Position numbers and translations under genes: made by a program. Under the pieces are notes generated by a model. It worked only from the letters and a program-made list of their open reading frames with translations, was not told the origin of the DNA and ran no database searches. A stretch of 64,000 bases of DNA from Azophilus sp965214305 (GTDB lineage: Bacteria; Pseudomonadota; Gammaproteobacteria; Pseudomonadales; Azotimanducaceae), in contig OZ243949.1 in NCBI GenBank assembly GCA_965214305.1, positions 2,666,001 to 2,730,000 on the forward strand, written 5' to 3'. This document shows, piece after piece, positions 33,909 to 42,456 of the stretch. Position 1 is the stretch's first letter; every line of letters begins with the position of its first letter.

Positions 33909-34404
33909 TGCGGCTCTCTTCGGTTGAATCATTGATAGTGGGGACGAGAAGTGTTTCAACATTCAGGCAATTTGGTCAAATAGATTTTTTGTTGCGTTTT
34001 GATAAACGGAGCCTATGGAAGCGCTGACTGACAGGGCTTCCCATTCGGCACAAGGGTTTACCCGCTGACCAGTTTGCAGGAGCAAAGACGCGGGGGAGTT
34101 TTACGAATGCGGAGCAGCGGCTCACCTCGGGCGGGACCATTCCAACTAACGCTTCCGGCGGCTTCGGATGCTTTGCCATTACCCGCCCGCGCCAGCTCCC
34201 GCGTCAGACGCCCCTCCGTCCACATCGAATACGCATCCTCGAACTCCATGCTCCTCCCAGCCTCCGCTCTCTTCGCAACGCCCATCCGCACACCCCGGGG
34301 TACCTGAAATACCCAATTGTGCGACCGGACACTTTATTTGTTCCCAACACGGGGGGCCAACAGCTTGTGGTTTCACGAAGAGTGAACGGGGGGATTGGAG
34401 AGCG
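33909..34404. other. Gap of about 500 bases with an IS-like remnant
   Basis: Upstream of katG no intact gene is seen. The part 34190-34330 has insertion-sequence character (next entry). The stretch 33960-34180 is translatable on the minus strand as PPEVSRCSAFVKLPRVF and RFHRLRLSKRNKKS, which looks protein-like, but has no family I can name. Confidence 0.4.
34190..34330 (-). mobile_element. Remnant of an insertion sequence (transposase N-terminus and left end)
   Basis: ATG 34249 on the minus strand, preceded by GGGAGGAGC, encodes MEFEDAYSMWTEGRLTRE, which matches the start of helix-turn-helix transposases of the ISNCY/IS481-like sort (FxxAYxxWxxGRLTQEEAAxLLG). The frame then departs from homology. 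About 70-100 bases before it lies GTGTCCGGTCGCACAATTG, which could be the IS terminal repeat. Only the first tenth of an IS remains. Confidence 0.4.
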
Positions 34405-34797
34405 CTAAGGAACAAGGAACTCGCACATCGGACCACTTGCCCGGCTGAGTTTTCCGTCGAGCGTCAGCAGCGGGCACTCGAACGCTTCGGCCAAGGCGAC
34501 GTACCAGGCGTCATAGCAGGTCAGGTTGCCACGCAACGCCCAAACGCGCTCGGCGAACGGAGCGAAAGGGAACAGTTCAATGTCGAGCCGCAACAGGTCG
34601 CCATGCGCACCATTGGCCTCGATGCGGGAAATGAGGGCTGCCCGTTCCAGCCTGCGCAGGATGTTCGATGCTTCGACCAGCATAAGCTCAGGGGCGATGA
34701 GCCCGCCCCGCCTGATCGAGGCTTCGGCCCAAGGACCATCGCTCTCCGCATCCACCAAGGCCGCAACCAGCACGGACGCATCGACCACTTGGGTCAC
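34405..34797 (-). CDS. vapC: VapC-type PIN-domain toxin
   Basis: 130-residue PIN ribonuclease. The four acidic residues are in place: Asp6 (VVDASVLV), Glu42 (MLVEASNIL), Asp96 (TCYDAWYVALAE) and Asp114 (LLTLDGKLSRA). The fold is typical of type II toxins that cleave tRNA or rRNA. The GTG start at 34797 overlaps the stop of the antitoxin gene (GTGA), giving the usual antitoxin-toxin coupling. Located between an IS remnant and a B12 operon. Confidence 0.88.
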   Translation of the reverse strand: MTQVVDASVLVAALVDAESDGPWAEASIRRGGLIAPELMLVEASNILRRLERAALISRIEANGAHGDLLRLDIELFPFAPFAERVWALRGNLTCYDAWYVALAEAFECPLLTLDGKLSRASGPMCEFLVP

Positions 34798-35030
34798 TTG
34801 CGGTCAGCGTCGCGCGCTTCCAGGATGAACGAGGACGGAATTCGCGCACCTGCCGTTTCCTTGCGCCGACGCACGCCTCGGAGCCAGTCCTCAACGGACG
34901 GACGGGACGCGATCCGCTGAAGTTCGCCGCGCAGGAATTCCTGCATGGATTGGCGCCGCTGGGCAGCTCGCACGGCAAGTTCGTCGCGCACTTCTTCGGC
35001 CACCCCTCGTATTGTGATCTGCACAGCCAC
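34794..35030 (-). CDS. vapB: VapB/FitA-type ribbon-helix-helix antitoxin
   Basis: 78 residues from GTG 35030. The N-terminal VQITIRGVAEEVRDELAVRA is an RHH strand-helix as in FitA-like antitoxins, followed by RRQSMQEFLRGELQRIA, and a C-terminal toxin-binding tail (VEDWLRGVRRRKE). It should bind DNA at its own promoter and neutralise VapC. A longer frame reaches to 35111, but the conserved part starts here; AGG is 12 bases upstream, so the start is not certain. Confidence 0.8.
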   Translation of the reverse strand: MAVQITIRGVAEEVRDELAVRAAQRRQSMQEFLRGELQRIASRPSVEDWLRGVRRRKETAGARIPSSFILEARDADRK

Positions 35031-35129
35031 GAAAGCACATTGCCTGCGATGAATGCATTTTACAAGCACATGTGCGAACCCACACAAGGCCCTTGACGCA
35101 CTCCCCGCCACTTACGAGAATGAGAGTAG

Positions 35130-35286
35130 ATGGTGCTGCCCAAGGGGCGGCCAAAAGGGAACCCGGTGCGAATCCGGGGCTGTACCCGCAACTGTAAGCC
35201 AGAAGCTTGCGGCCAATGAGCCACTGGAGCGATCTCCGGGAAGGCGGCCAACAAGCGTTGATCGGCAAGCCAGGAGACCTGCCATC
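35130..35286 (+). promoter_or_regulatory. Cobalamin (B12) riboswitch
   Basis: The core is readable in order: GGGAACCCGGTGCGAATCC, then GGCTGTACCCGCAACTGTAAG, then GAGCCACTGG, GGGAAGGCGG and, at the end, the B12 box variant AAGCCAGGAGACCTGCCAT. This is the adenosylcobalamin riboswitch consensus. It lies about 240 bases upstream of btuB and should repress the B12 transport operon when the cofactor is abundant. Region 35287-35522 presumably holds the expression platform; I see no other feature there. Confidence 0.95.
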
Positions 35287-35522
35287 GCGTCGTTCGTTCG
35301 AGGACCGGGCCTTGTCCGCGAACGGGAAAAGCGTTGTACCGCTTGTTCTTCCCAAGTAACGACCCGACCGGCGCCAGTGTGGCTGCCGGGCTTGGTGTGC
35401 GGCCAACGTTCCCCACCCGGTTTTCGCGCTTCCACGGTCTCAGCAGTTGTCGTGCCCGTCGCTTTGGCGGGGCGGCTTGCCGATTGCGTTGCCCCCGCTT
35501 AGGAGGCCAAGGAGACAGCGAC

Positions 35523-37391
35523 ATGACCCAATACGAATCCTGCGGGCCGGTTGTGCCTTTGCTGGCAACTCTGGCCGCAACGATGTTGACCGCTGGTGCA
35601 GTTGCTGAGGTGCCCGACGAAGCGACGCAAGCGCAAATCGAAACGATCCTCGTCACCGCCACGCGCATTGAGCAAACTCCCGCCGAGACCGGATCGACGG
35701 TGCGTATCATCAACGCGGACGAGTTGCGGGCCATGGGCTTCAGTCACGCGCTCGACGCCATCGCCCGGGCACCGGGTGTCACCGTCAACCAAAACGGCAG
35801 CTTCGGAGGTTCCGCCAGTGTGCGCATTCGCGGTGCCGCCAGCGACCAGACGCTGGTGCTGATCGACGGGGTGGCGGTCAATGACGCCTCCGCTGCCGGC
35901 GGCGGCTACAACTTCGCCCGTCTCGATACCGAGAACATTGAGCGCATCGAGATTCTGAGCGGCCCCCAGTCAACGCTCTGGGGAACCAACGCCATTGGCG
36001 GTGTGGTTTCCATCACCACCAAGGCTCCCGGGCACGGGCTGGGCGGCAACCTGTTCGCACAAGCCGGCTCCTTCGCCAGCTTTCGCGGGGGCGCGTCGGT
36101 CTCCCGGGGCGGCGATACCGGTGACTTCCGGCTTGCGGCAACCCGATTGGACACGAACGGCATCTCCCGGGCCGATGAGCGTAACGGCAATACCGAAGAG
36201 GACGGCATGGAATCGCTGACCCTCTCCGCCCGCGGCGGGCTGAATTTTGGCGGCGAGGTACGCCTTGAAGGCAGCCTGCTGTGGAACGATTCGGCTGCCG
36301 ATTTCGACAGCTTTCGCTCCGGTGCCCAGGGCAATGTCGGCGATGGCGATGAACTCAGCAAAACCGAGGAACTGTCCGGGCGGGTGGCCCTCAAGGCACC
36401 GCTTTTCGGTGCCCGGCTCGACAATTTGCTGCTTGTCGGTCGCGCCGAAATCGACCGCGAGAACCTGAGCGATGGCGCAACCAGCTTCGCGGCCAACGGT
36501 GAACGCACGATTTTCCGCTATCAGGGCACCCTGGCCATCGATGCGCAGAGCACCCTGGCGATGGGCACCGAACGCGAGGAGGCCAGGGCGAATGGCAACA
36601 ATAGCGCCATTAATGGCCTGTTCGCGCTCTATGAGTGGCAGCCAACGCGGGCGCTGACGCTCACCGGCGGCGTTCGCTCCGACGATCACGATCGCTTCGG
36701 CACAGCCACCACGGCCCGCTTCGCGGCCGCGCTGCAGCCCCTGCCCGGCCTGAGGGTGCGCGCTAGCTGGGGGGAAGGTTTCAAGGCGCCAACGCTTTTT
36801 CAAACCACCTATTTTTGCTGCGGCGCAACGACCGCCAACGCGGCCCTGCGGCCGGAACGTTCCGAAGCGGTCGATGTCGGTGTTGAGTGGCGTCCGGAAA
36901 GCGGCGCCGGCCACATTGGCCTGACGTATTTCCGGCAGGATACGGACAACCTGATCAACTTTTCGTTCGCCGTCGGGGGCTACGAAAACATCGACGAGGT
37001 GGAATCGCGGGGCATTGAAGTGTCGGCGGCTTGGCAACTCACGAATGCGATCTCCCTATCGGCGGATTACGCGCACATCCAAGCCAAGGAAGGCGACGGC
37101 ACGGCGTTGCTCCGGGTGCCCAAGCACTCGGGCGACCTTGCTCTCGGCTTCGCGCCATCCGGTCCATTCTCCGGTGCGGTGTTGCTGCGTTTCAATGGGC
37201 GGGAACCTGACCGCGGCGGCATCGAACTGGACGATTGGGTGCGCGTCGATATCAACGGCCGATACAGGGTCTCCGACAACTTCGAGTTGTTCGGACGCAT
37301 CGAAAATCTGCTTGACGCCCACTACCAACAGATTCTCGGCTACGGCACGCCCGGCCTGTCCGGCTCATTGGGTCTGCGGTGGCGTTTTTAG
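35523..37391 (+). CDS. btuB: TonB-dependent vitamin B12 receptor BtuB
   Basis: Outer-membrane cobalamin receptor, 622 residues from ATG 35523 with AAGGAGA upstream. Signal peptide to about residue 29 (LLATLAATMLTAGAVA), TonB box ETILVTATRIEQTP, plug with DALARAPGVTV-like DAIARAPGVTVNQNG, ASVRIRGAASDQTLVLIDGV and IEILSGPQSTLWGTNAIGG, then a barrel ending LSGSLGLRWRF. The short plug and barrel length fit BtuB. Directly controlled by the cobalamin riboswitch. The GTG/ATG frame further upstream (from 35334) lies in leader sequence and is not used. Confidence 0.93.
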   Translation: MTQYESCGPVVPLLATLAATMLTAGAVAEVPDEATQAQIETILVTATRIEQTPAETGSTVRIINADELRAMGFSHALDAIARAPGVTVNQNGSFGGSASVRIRGAASDQTLVLIDGVAVNDASAAGGGYNFARLDTENIERIEILSGPQSTLWGTNAIGGVVSITTKAPGHGLGGNLFAQAGSFASFRGGASVSRGGDTGDFRLAATRLDTNGISRADERNGNTEEDGMESLTLSARGGLNFGGEVRLEGSLLWNDSAADFDSFRSGAQGNVGDGDELSKTEELSGRVALKAPLFGARLDNLLLVGRAEIDRENLSDGATSFAANGERTIFRYQGTLAIDAQSTLAMGTEREEARANGNNSAINGLFALYEWQPTRALTLTGGVRSDDHDRFGTATTARFAAALQPLPGLRVRASWGEGFKAPTLFQTTYFCCGATTANAALRPERSEAVDVGVEWRPESGAGHIGLTYFRQDTDNLINFSFAVGGYENIDEVESRGIEVSAAWQLTNAISLSADYAHIQAKEGDGTALLRVPKHSGDLALGFAPSGPFSGAVLLRFNGREPDRGGIELDDWVRVDINGRYRVSDNFELFGRIENLLDAHYQQILGYGTPGLSGSLGLRWRF

Positions 37392-37432
37392 CCCGCCCAT
37401 TCCGCAATTCCATGCAGCGAGATTTAAGCATG

Positions 37433-37530
37433 CCACCGGGCAGCGAGTGGGTCCGCGGCGCTTTCCTTGCGGCCCTGGCCACCATTTTCCCGCTCACGCG
37501 AGAGGGGCTGGCACGAAAGACGGCAAAACA
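37433..37530. repeat. Family A repeat, degenerate copy 4, at the 5' end of btuF
   Basis: Resembles the other A copies: GGGTCCGCGGCGCTTTCCTT (near 37450) corresponds to the left arm and CTCACGCGAGAGGGGCTGG (near 37493) to the loop, with a decayed right arm after 37512. The btuF frame is open across it, so it would encode MPPGSEWVRGAFLAALAT if translated; in copy 1 the equivalent frame reads ERVCGVSLAALG. Confidence 0.6.
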
Positions 37531-37543
37531 GGAGCCCTCGTCC

Positions 37544-38530
37544 TTGCTTTGGCCCTTGCTGGCATTTGCCGTCGCTGTCCTGGGCAGCGGTTGTGGCAAG
37601 CAAACGGACGATCGATTGCGGGAACAGCACGGTCGTCCGCAACGCATCGTCAGCATCGACTATTGCGCCGACCAATACGTCTTGCGGCTCGTCGAACGCG
37701 AACGCATTCTGGCGGTTTCACCAGACGCAAGGCGCGCATTTTCCTATATGCGCGCAGCCGCCGCGGGCCTGCCCAGCGTGCGGCCCGTGGCCGAGGATGT
37801 CATCGTTCTAAAACCCGACCTCGTGGTGCGCTCTTATGGCGGCGGACCCCAGGCGGCGGCCATGTTCGAGCGCGCCGGCCTGGCGGTACATCAACTCGGT
37901 TGGGTGGATGACTTTCCAAGTATTCTGGGCACAATCCGGGAAGCGGCCGCAGCCCTGGGGTCCGTCGCCGAGGGTCGAGCGGTTGTGGATGAGACGTTGG
38001 GCCGACTCGCCCGTCTATCTCCGCAAAGCCCCGCCGCCGACGCGGGCGCACCTATCGTGCATGGACCTGTGGATTGGAAGGGGTCGCCGCCCGACTCGAC
38101 GGTACGTCAAGATACCCAAAGGGGGCGGGTTGATGTCCCATCCAATAGACTGGCCACCTCTAATGTATCCGGCACCACCGCACTTTACATGACACCCGGT
38201 GGCGTCACTTCCGGGCCGGGTTCGCTGATCCACGCCATGTTCACAACCGCCGGTTTGCAAAACTTTCAGACCCGGCCCGGCTGGCGGGCGATACCTTTGG
38301 AACGGCTCGCCTACGAACAGCCCAACCTGATTGCGGCGGCTTTTTTCGATGGCTCGATCAACCATCCTCATGCCTGGAGCCCGGCCCGGCATCCGGTGGC
38401 GCAAAGCCAGCTCACCGAGCGCCCAGTCATCCCAATTGCAGGCGCTTGGACCGCCTGTGGAGGATGGTTTCTGATGGATGCGGTGGAGGCACTGAGCAAG
38501 GGGCCGCAAGCGAGCGCGCCAGGACGCTGA
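37544..38530 (+). CDS. btuF: Cobalamin-binding lipoprotein BtuF (ABC substrate-binding protein)
   Basis: Periplasmic binding component of B12 import. From the TTG at 37544 (AGGAG nine bases upstream) the protein begins MLWPLLAFAVAVLGSGC, a lipoprotein signal with the lipobox GSGC. The TroA/BtuF-like fold follows: PQRIVSIDYCADQYVL, VVRSYGGGPQAA, LGWVDDFPSI, and late YMTPGGVTSGPGSLIHAM. An ATG at 37430 would prefix sequence from a family A repeat. Residues of the middle (HGPVDWKGSPPDSTV to NRLATSNVSG, about 38058-38170) have no counterpart I know in BtuF and are encoded by a palindromic stretch, likely an in-frame insertion. 328 residues. Confidence 0.82.
   Translation: MLWPLLAFAVAVLGSGCGKQTDDRLREQHGRPQRIVSIDYCADQYVLRLVERERILAVSPDARRAFSYMRAAAAGLPSVRPVAEDVIVLKPDLVVRSYGGGPQAAAMFERAGLAVHQLGWVDDFPSILGTIREAAAALGSVAEGRAVVDETLGRLARLSPQSPAADAGAPIVHGPVDWKGSPPDSTVRQDTQRGRVDVPSNRLATSNVSGTTALYMTPGGVTSGPGSLIHAMFTTAGLQNFQTRPGWRAIPLERLAYEQPNLIAAAFFDGSINHPHAWSPARHPVAQSQLTERPVIPIAGAWTACGGWFLMDAVEALSKGPQASAPGR
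38062..38158. repeat. Possible palindromic insertion inside btuF
   Basis: TGGACCTGTGGATTGGAAGG (38062) and, inverted near 38141-38156, TCCAATAGACTGGCCA give imperfect terminal inverted repeats about 95 bases apart. The segment is in frame and a multiple that keeps btuF open. It shares no clear sequence with families A-C. Confidence 0.35.
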
Positions 38531-38639
38531 GGTGTACGCAAGCGTGTTTGATTCTGGACGAAGCGCCAGTACAGGATTGATCGCCCCGCGTACTGCGCGC
38601 TCCGCGTGTTTCCCGCGGATCAGAGGGAGTCGATGAACT

Positions 38640-39623
38640 ATGCGGGCCGGACTGATCGTATTGGTACTCGCCTGCCTTGCGGCATTATTTGCCGCCTGCC
38701 TGCTGGGTTCGACCCCGATGCATGCCGGGCGGGTTTTGCTGGCGCTGCTCGGGTTTGGCGAACCGGGGGATCAGCTGGTTGTTGTGCAGATCCGGTTACC
38801 GCGGGCGTTGGCCGCGTTCGCCGTTGGTGCCGCCCTTGGCGCGAGCGGTGCTGCGCTACAGGGGCTGCTGCGCAACCCGCTGGCCGAACCCGGGGTGCTT
38901 GGCGTTTCGGCGGTGGCGTCCCTTGGCGCCACCACCACCCTGTATTACGGTTTGGCGGCGGTAAGCGCCTGGGCAATGCCAACCGCCGCGATTGCGGGTG
39001 CCCTCGCGGCAACCGCGCTGATCGCATTGGCCGCCCTGCGCACCGCCTCCGCGGTCACGCTCATCCTTATCGGTGTGGGGCTCTCGAGCTTCGCCGCCGC
39101 ATTCATGAATTTACTGATGAATCTCGCCCCCAACCCGTTTTCCCTGGCGGACATGATTAACTGGATGCTCGGCTCCGTGGCCAATCGCAGCTTTTACGAT
39201 CTGGCGTTGGCCGCGCCCTTCCTCGTGGCCGGCCTGTTCGTTCTGTTCGCCGCCAGACGCGGCCTCTCGGCGCTGACACTCGGCGAGGAGGCGGCGAGCG
39301 GCGTCGGCCTCAACCTCAAAAAGCAGCGCTTGCTGGTCGTGCTCGGCACAGGGCTCGCTACCGGTGCCGCCGTGGCGCTGGCTGGTGTCATCGGCTTTGT
39401 TGGCATCGTTGCCCCGCACATCGTTCGCTCCATGGTCGATCACGACCCGGCGCGCTCGCTGCTACCCGCGGCTTTGCTGGCTGGCTTGATTCTGGTATTG
39501 GCAGACATCGGTGTGCGGCTTGTTCCCACCGACAACGAACTCAAACTCGGTGTGGTGGCCGCATTGATCGGCGCACCTGCTTTCATTTGGATCGCCATGC
39601 GGCGGCGTACCGTTCATGACTAA
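38640..39623 (+). CDS. btuC: Vitamin B12 ABC permease BtuC (FecCD family)
   Basis: Inner-membrane permease, 327 residues, about ten spans. Family motifs: RLPRALAAFAVGAALGASG (the coupling-region start), QGLLRNPLAEPGVLGVS, INWMLGSVANRSF, GVGLNLKKQRLL, and the ATPase-contact loop GVIGFVGIVAPHIVRSMVDHD. ATG 38640 with GAGGGAG ten bases upstream. It follows btuF by about 110 bases and precedes btuD. Completes a BtuCDF importer. Confidence 0.92.
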   Translation: MRAGLIVLVLACLAALFAACLLGSTPMHAGRVLLALLGFGEPGDQLVVVQIRLPRALAAFAVGAALGASGAALQGLLRNPLAEPGVLGVSAVASLGATTTLYYGLAAVSAWAMPTAAIAGALAATALIALAALRTASAVTLILIGVGLSSFAAAFMNLLMNLAPNPFSLADMINWMLGSVANRSFYDLALAAPFLVAGLFVLFAARRGLSALTLGEEAASGVGLNLKKQRLLVVLGTGLATGAAVALAGVIGFVGIVAPHIVRSMVDHDPARSLLPAALLAGLILVLADIGVRLVPTDNELKLGVVAALIGAPAFIWIAMRRRTVHD

Positions 39624-39715
39624 TTCGCAACCAATGCCAACCTGCCTATCCCACCGGCTCTCTTGCAAGCGAGAGGGAATCCCGGTTTGCTCGACAGCAC
39701 ACCAAGGCTGAGGCG

Positions 39716-40528
39716 ATGCATCGGCTTGCGCAACGGGGCATTGGCGAGATGGGCGAAGTGTACGGCGAGCACGCGTTGGTGGTTTCCGGCCTTACCCTGC
39801 GGGCGGGCGGCGTGACACTGGTTGAAGACGCCTCCTTTCGCCTGCGGAGCGGCGAATTGGTTGCCCTGCTCGGACGCAATGGTGCCGGCAAAACCAGCCT
39901 GCTGCGGGGCGCTATCGGCATTGCGCCACGTACTGGCGGATGGTCGCTTCTGGGCGGCAAGGACACGGCTCGGATGCCACCCCGACAGCGCGCCAGACAA
40001 CTGGCTTATCTGCCGCAAAACCGGCCCCTGGCCTGGCCCAATCCGGTTCGCGATGTGGTGGCGCTCGGGCGCTTTGCCCAGGGCGTGGCGCTGGGGCGAC
40101 TGCGCGGTGCCGACAAGCGGGCCGTGCAACGGGCGCTGGTCGCCTGCGATCTGCAACAACTGGCCGAACGGTCAACGGCCACCTTGTCGGGCGGCGAACT
40201 GGCGCGTGTGCATTGCGCCCGCGCCTTCGCCGCCGAAGCGCCCCTGTTGATCGCCGACGAGCCGGTGGCGGAACTGGACCCCTACCATCAGTTTCGGGTC
40301 ATGGCGCTGATTCGTGACTATGTCGGCCAAGGGGGAGGTGCCCTGGTCGTACTGCACGACCTTATGCTCGCCCGGCGTTACGCGAGCCGCCTGATTTGGA
40401 TGAGGGATGGACGGATCGTTGCCGACGGTCCACCCGAAGCGACCCTGGATGCGGATCGGCTGGCGGAGATTTACGGCGTACAGGGATACATCGACGGCAC
40501 CCACATTGCGATAGACGGTCCGCTATGA
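39716..40528 (+). CDS. btuD: Vitamin B12 ABC ATPase BtuD
   Basis: ATP-binding subunit of the B12 importer, 270 residues. Walker A LLGRNGAGKTSLL (about 52-64), Q-loop LAYLPQNRPLAWPN, signature TLSGGELARVHCARA, Walker B LLIADEPVAELDPYH and switch His in VVLHDLMLARRYA. FepC/BtuD family. ATG 39716 has AAGGCTGAGG nearby; an in-frame ATG at 39749 is possible. Ends overlapping a tiny ORF (ATGA) before cobQ. Confidence 0.9.
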   Translation: MHRLAQRGIGEMGEVYGEHALVVSGLTLRAGGVTLVEDASFRLRSGELVALLGRNGAGKTSLLRGAIGIAPRTGGWSLLGGKDTARMPPRQRARQLAYLPQNRPLAWPNPVRDVVALGRFAQGVALGRLRGADKRAVQRALVACDLQQLAERSTATLSGGELARVHCARAFAAEAPLLIADEPVAELDPYHQFRVMALIRDYVGQGGGALVVLHDLMLARRYASRLIWMRDGRIVADGPPEATLDADRLAEIYGVQGYIDGTHIAIDGPL

Positions 40529-40638
40529 GCAATCACGCAATGATAATGCATCGCGATCTTGCCCATGCTCGCAGGGCGGCCAACCGCCCCGCTCGACAGG
40601 GGTGGCGCGCGGTTTCTTCACTTTTTACAAGTGGGTGA
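40525..40638 (+). CDS. Small ORF of 37 codons between btuD and cobQ
   Basis: ATG 40525 overlaps the btuD stop as ATGA and the frame ends at 40638, four bases before the cobQ ATG. The product (MSNHAMIMHRDLAHARRA...) is basic and matches no family I know. It could be a coupling peptide that carries ribosomes from btuD to cobQ, or merely chance. Weak call. Confidence 0.25.
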   Translation: MSNHAMIMHRDLAHARRAANRPARQGWRAVSSLFTSG

Positions 40639-40641
40639 GCT

Positions 40642-42120
40642 ATGCGAGCTCCTAGGGCATTGATGATTCAGGGTACCGGCTCGGATGTCGGCAAGTCGCT
40701 GATCGTCGCCGCTCTGTGCCGCATCGCCCGCCGACGCGGCATTGCGGTGGCGCCATTCAAACCGCAAAACATGTCGAACAACGCGGCCGCCTGCGCCGGT
40801 GGTGAAATCGGGCGCGCCCAGGCTCTGCAAGCCCAAGCGGCCGGTCTCGAACCCCAGGTGGACTTTAACCCCATTCTGCTCAAGCCGGAATCGGACAAAA
40901 GGGCGCAGCTGGTGGTGCGGGGCAAGGTCGCCGACAGCCCAACCGCCGCCGACTACATGAGCGGGCGCGCCGGTCTTATGGGTGCCGTGCTCGATAGTTT
41001 CGAGCGGCTGGCCAACAGCTATGAATTGATTCTCGTGGAAGGGGCGGGCAGCCCCGCGGAAATCAATCTACGGGCTGGCGATATCGCCAACATGGGTTTT
41101 GCCCGCCGCCTCGACATCCCTGTTTGCCTGGTGGGCGACATCGACAAGGGCGGCGTGATCGCTAGCCTGGTCGGCACAGGGGCGGTCCTCGCCCGGGAGG
41201 ACGCGGCCTTAATCAGGGGCTTTATCATCAACAAGTTCCGTGGTGATGCCAAACTCTTTGACGACGGCTTTGCCGCTATCGAAGCCCGCACCGGCTGGCG
41301 CGGCTTTGGCGTGATTCCGTGGCTGCCCGGTGCTCGGCATTTGCCAGCCGAGGACGCTGTGGTACTGGCGCGGCGAAAACCCGTCGCCGGCGGTGGTTTG
41401 GTCATCGTCGCGCCCATGCTGTCCCGCATCGCCAACTTCGACGACGCGGATCCGTTACGGATGCAACCCGGCGTTGATTTCCGCTGGATACCGCCCGGAA
41501 GCCCGTTACCCCGCGATGCCGACGTCATCATGCTGTTCGGCACCAAGTCAACGTTGGGCGACTTGGCTTTTCTGCGCGCCCAGGGCTGGGATCACGACAT
41601 TCTCGCGCACGCACGCACCGGCGGTCGGGTGCTGGGGCTGTGCGGCGGCTTCCAAATGCTGGGACGCACGATTAACGATGCCCGGGGCACGGACGGGCCG
41701 GCCGGTCGGTCGCCGGGGCTGGGACTGCTTGATGTGCATACCGAAATGACGGGCACCAAGGCCGTGTATCCGGTACGCGGGCATTGCCTGGGCACCGGCT
41801 CGCCGATCGCGGGCTATGAAATCCACGTTGGAAAAACAACGGGCCCGGACTGCGCACGCCCATTGTTCGAACTGCAAGGCCGTCCCGACGGAGCCGTTTC
41901 GGCTGATGGCCTGGTTGCGGGCACCTACGTCCATGGTGTATTCGCGAGCGATGCTTTTCGTGAGGACTGGTTGCGCCAGGCAGGTTCCGGCGATGGCTCG
42001 ACACTGGATTACAAAACTGCCGTGGAATCGGCAATCGACTCCGTCGCTGACGGCGTACAGAGAGCGCTCGACACGGAGGCGCTGCTGGCATGCGCGTCAC
42101 AACCGCGATGGGTGCAATAG
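40642..42120 (+). CDS. cobQ: Cobyric acid synthase (adenosylcobyric acid amidase)
   Basis: Amidates carboxylates of adenosylcobyrinic acid a,c-diamide with glutamine and ATP, giving adenosylcobyric acid. 492 residues. N-terminal ATPase domain: MIQGTGSDVGKSLIVAALCR, APFKPQNMSNNAA, and ILVEGAGSPAEINL; C-terminal glutamine amidotransferase domain with the nucleophile Cys in LGLCGGFQMLG, GYEIHVGKT and the GTYVHGVF end. Last gene of the B12 operon. Without the rest of the de novo pathway in this window its role could be cobinamide or corrinoid salvage. Confidence 0.94.
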   Translation: MRAPRALMIQGTGSDVGKSLIVAALCRIARRRGIAVAPFKPQNMSNNAAACAGGEIGRAQALQAQAAGLEPQVDFNPILLKPESDKRAQLVVRGKVADSPTAADYMSGRAGLMGAVLDSFERLANSYELILVEGAGSPAEINLRAGDIANMGFARRLDIPVCLVGDIDKGGVIASLVGTGAVLAREDAALIRGFIINKFRGDAKLFDDGFAAIEARTGWRGFGVIPWLPGARHLPAEDAVVLARRKPVAGGGLVIVAPMLSRIANFDDADPLRMQPGVDFRWIPPGSPLPRDADVIMLFGTKSTLGDLAFLRAQGWDHDILAHARTGGRVLGLCGGFQMLGRTINDARGTDGPAGRSPGLGLLDVHTEMTGTKAVYPVRGHCLGTGSPIAGYEIHVGKTTGPDCARPLFELQGRPDGAVSADGLVAGTYVHGVFASDAFREDWLRQAGSGDGSTLDYKTAVESAIDSVADGVQRALDTEALLACASQPRWVQ

Positions 42121-42456
42121 GCGGGCTGGCGGATCCATGAGCGGAGCGACGCTACTGCGCCCAAGACGGGTGGCTGTGCTCTCGCCGACGTATGCGGACC
42201 ACGCGCACGTTGGGCGAACATCGGGCAGCCACGTCACCAAGACACCGACGCCGCTTGCGGAAGCGCGTTCATGCGACCAACGATCAAAGTCGTACACATG
42301 TCACACACCGCTCAAATTGCGCACAATACGTCAGTTGCGGGGCCAATCGAAGACGCGAGGGTAGCTGCAAATAGGCACCCAAGCCTTGACGACGGTTGCA
42401 TTGCTCCGGCACCTTATCCCTCCCGTATCCGACGGACAGCCTGAGTGGCATCGCCC
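42121..42456. other. Non-coding gap
   Basis: Between cobQ and the MaoC-like gene. No repeats of families A-C, no RNA gene and no convincing frame were seen. Short open frames on both strands have no features. Confidence 0.5.

Noticed and set aside
32532..33935. 467-codon open frame on the plus strand across katG
   Set aside because: Antisense shadow of a highly conserved, GC-rich gene; composition is low-complexity Arg/His/Val and no family is recognisable.
33960..34180. Group II intron or retron remnant
   Set aside because: Protein-like text (RCSAFVKLPRVF, SKRNKKS) is suggestive but there is no reverse transcriptase motif and no intron ends.
40525..40638. A known small Cob/Btu protein
   Set aside because: No family resemblance; retained only as a weak small ORF.
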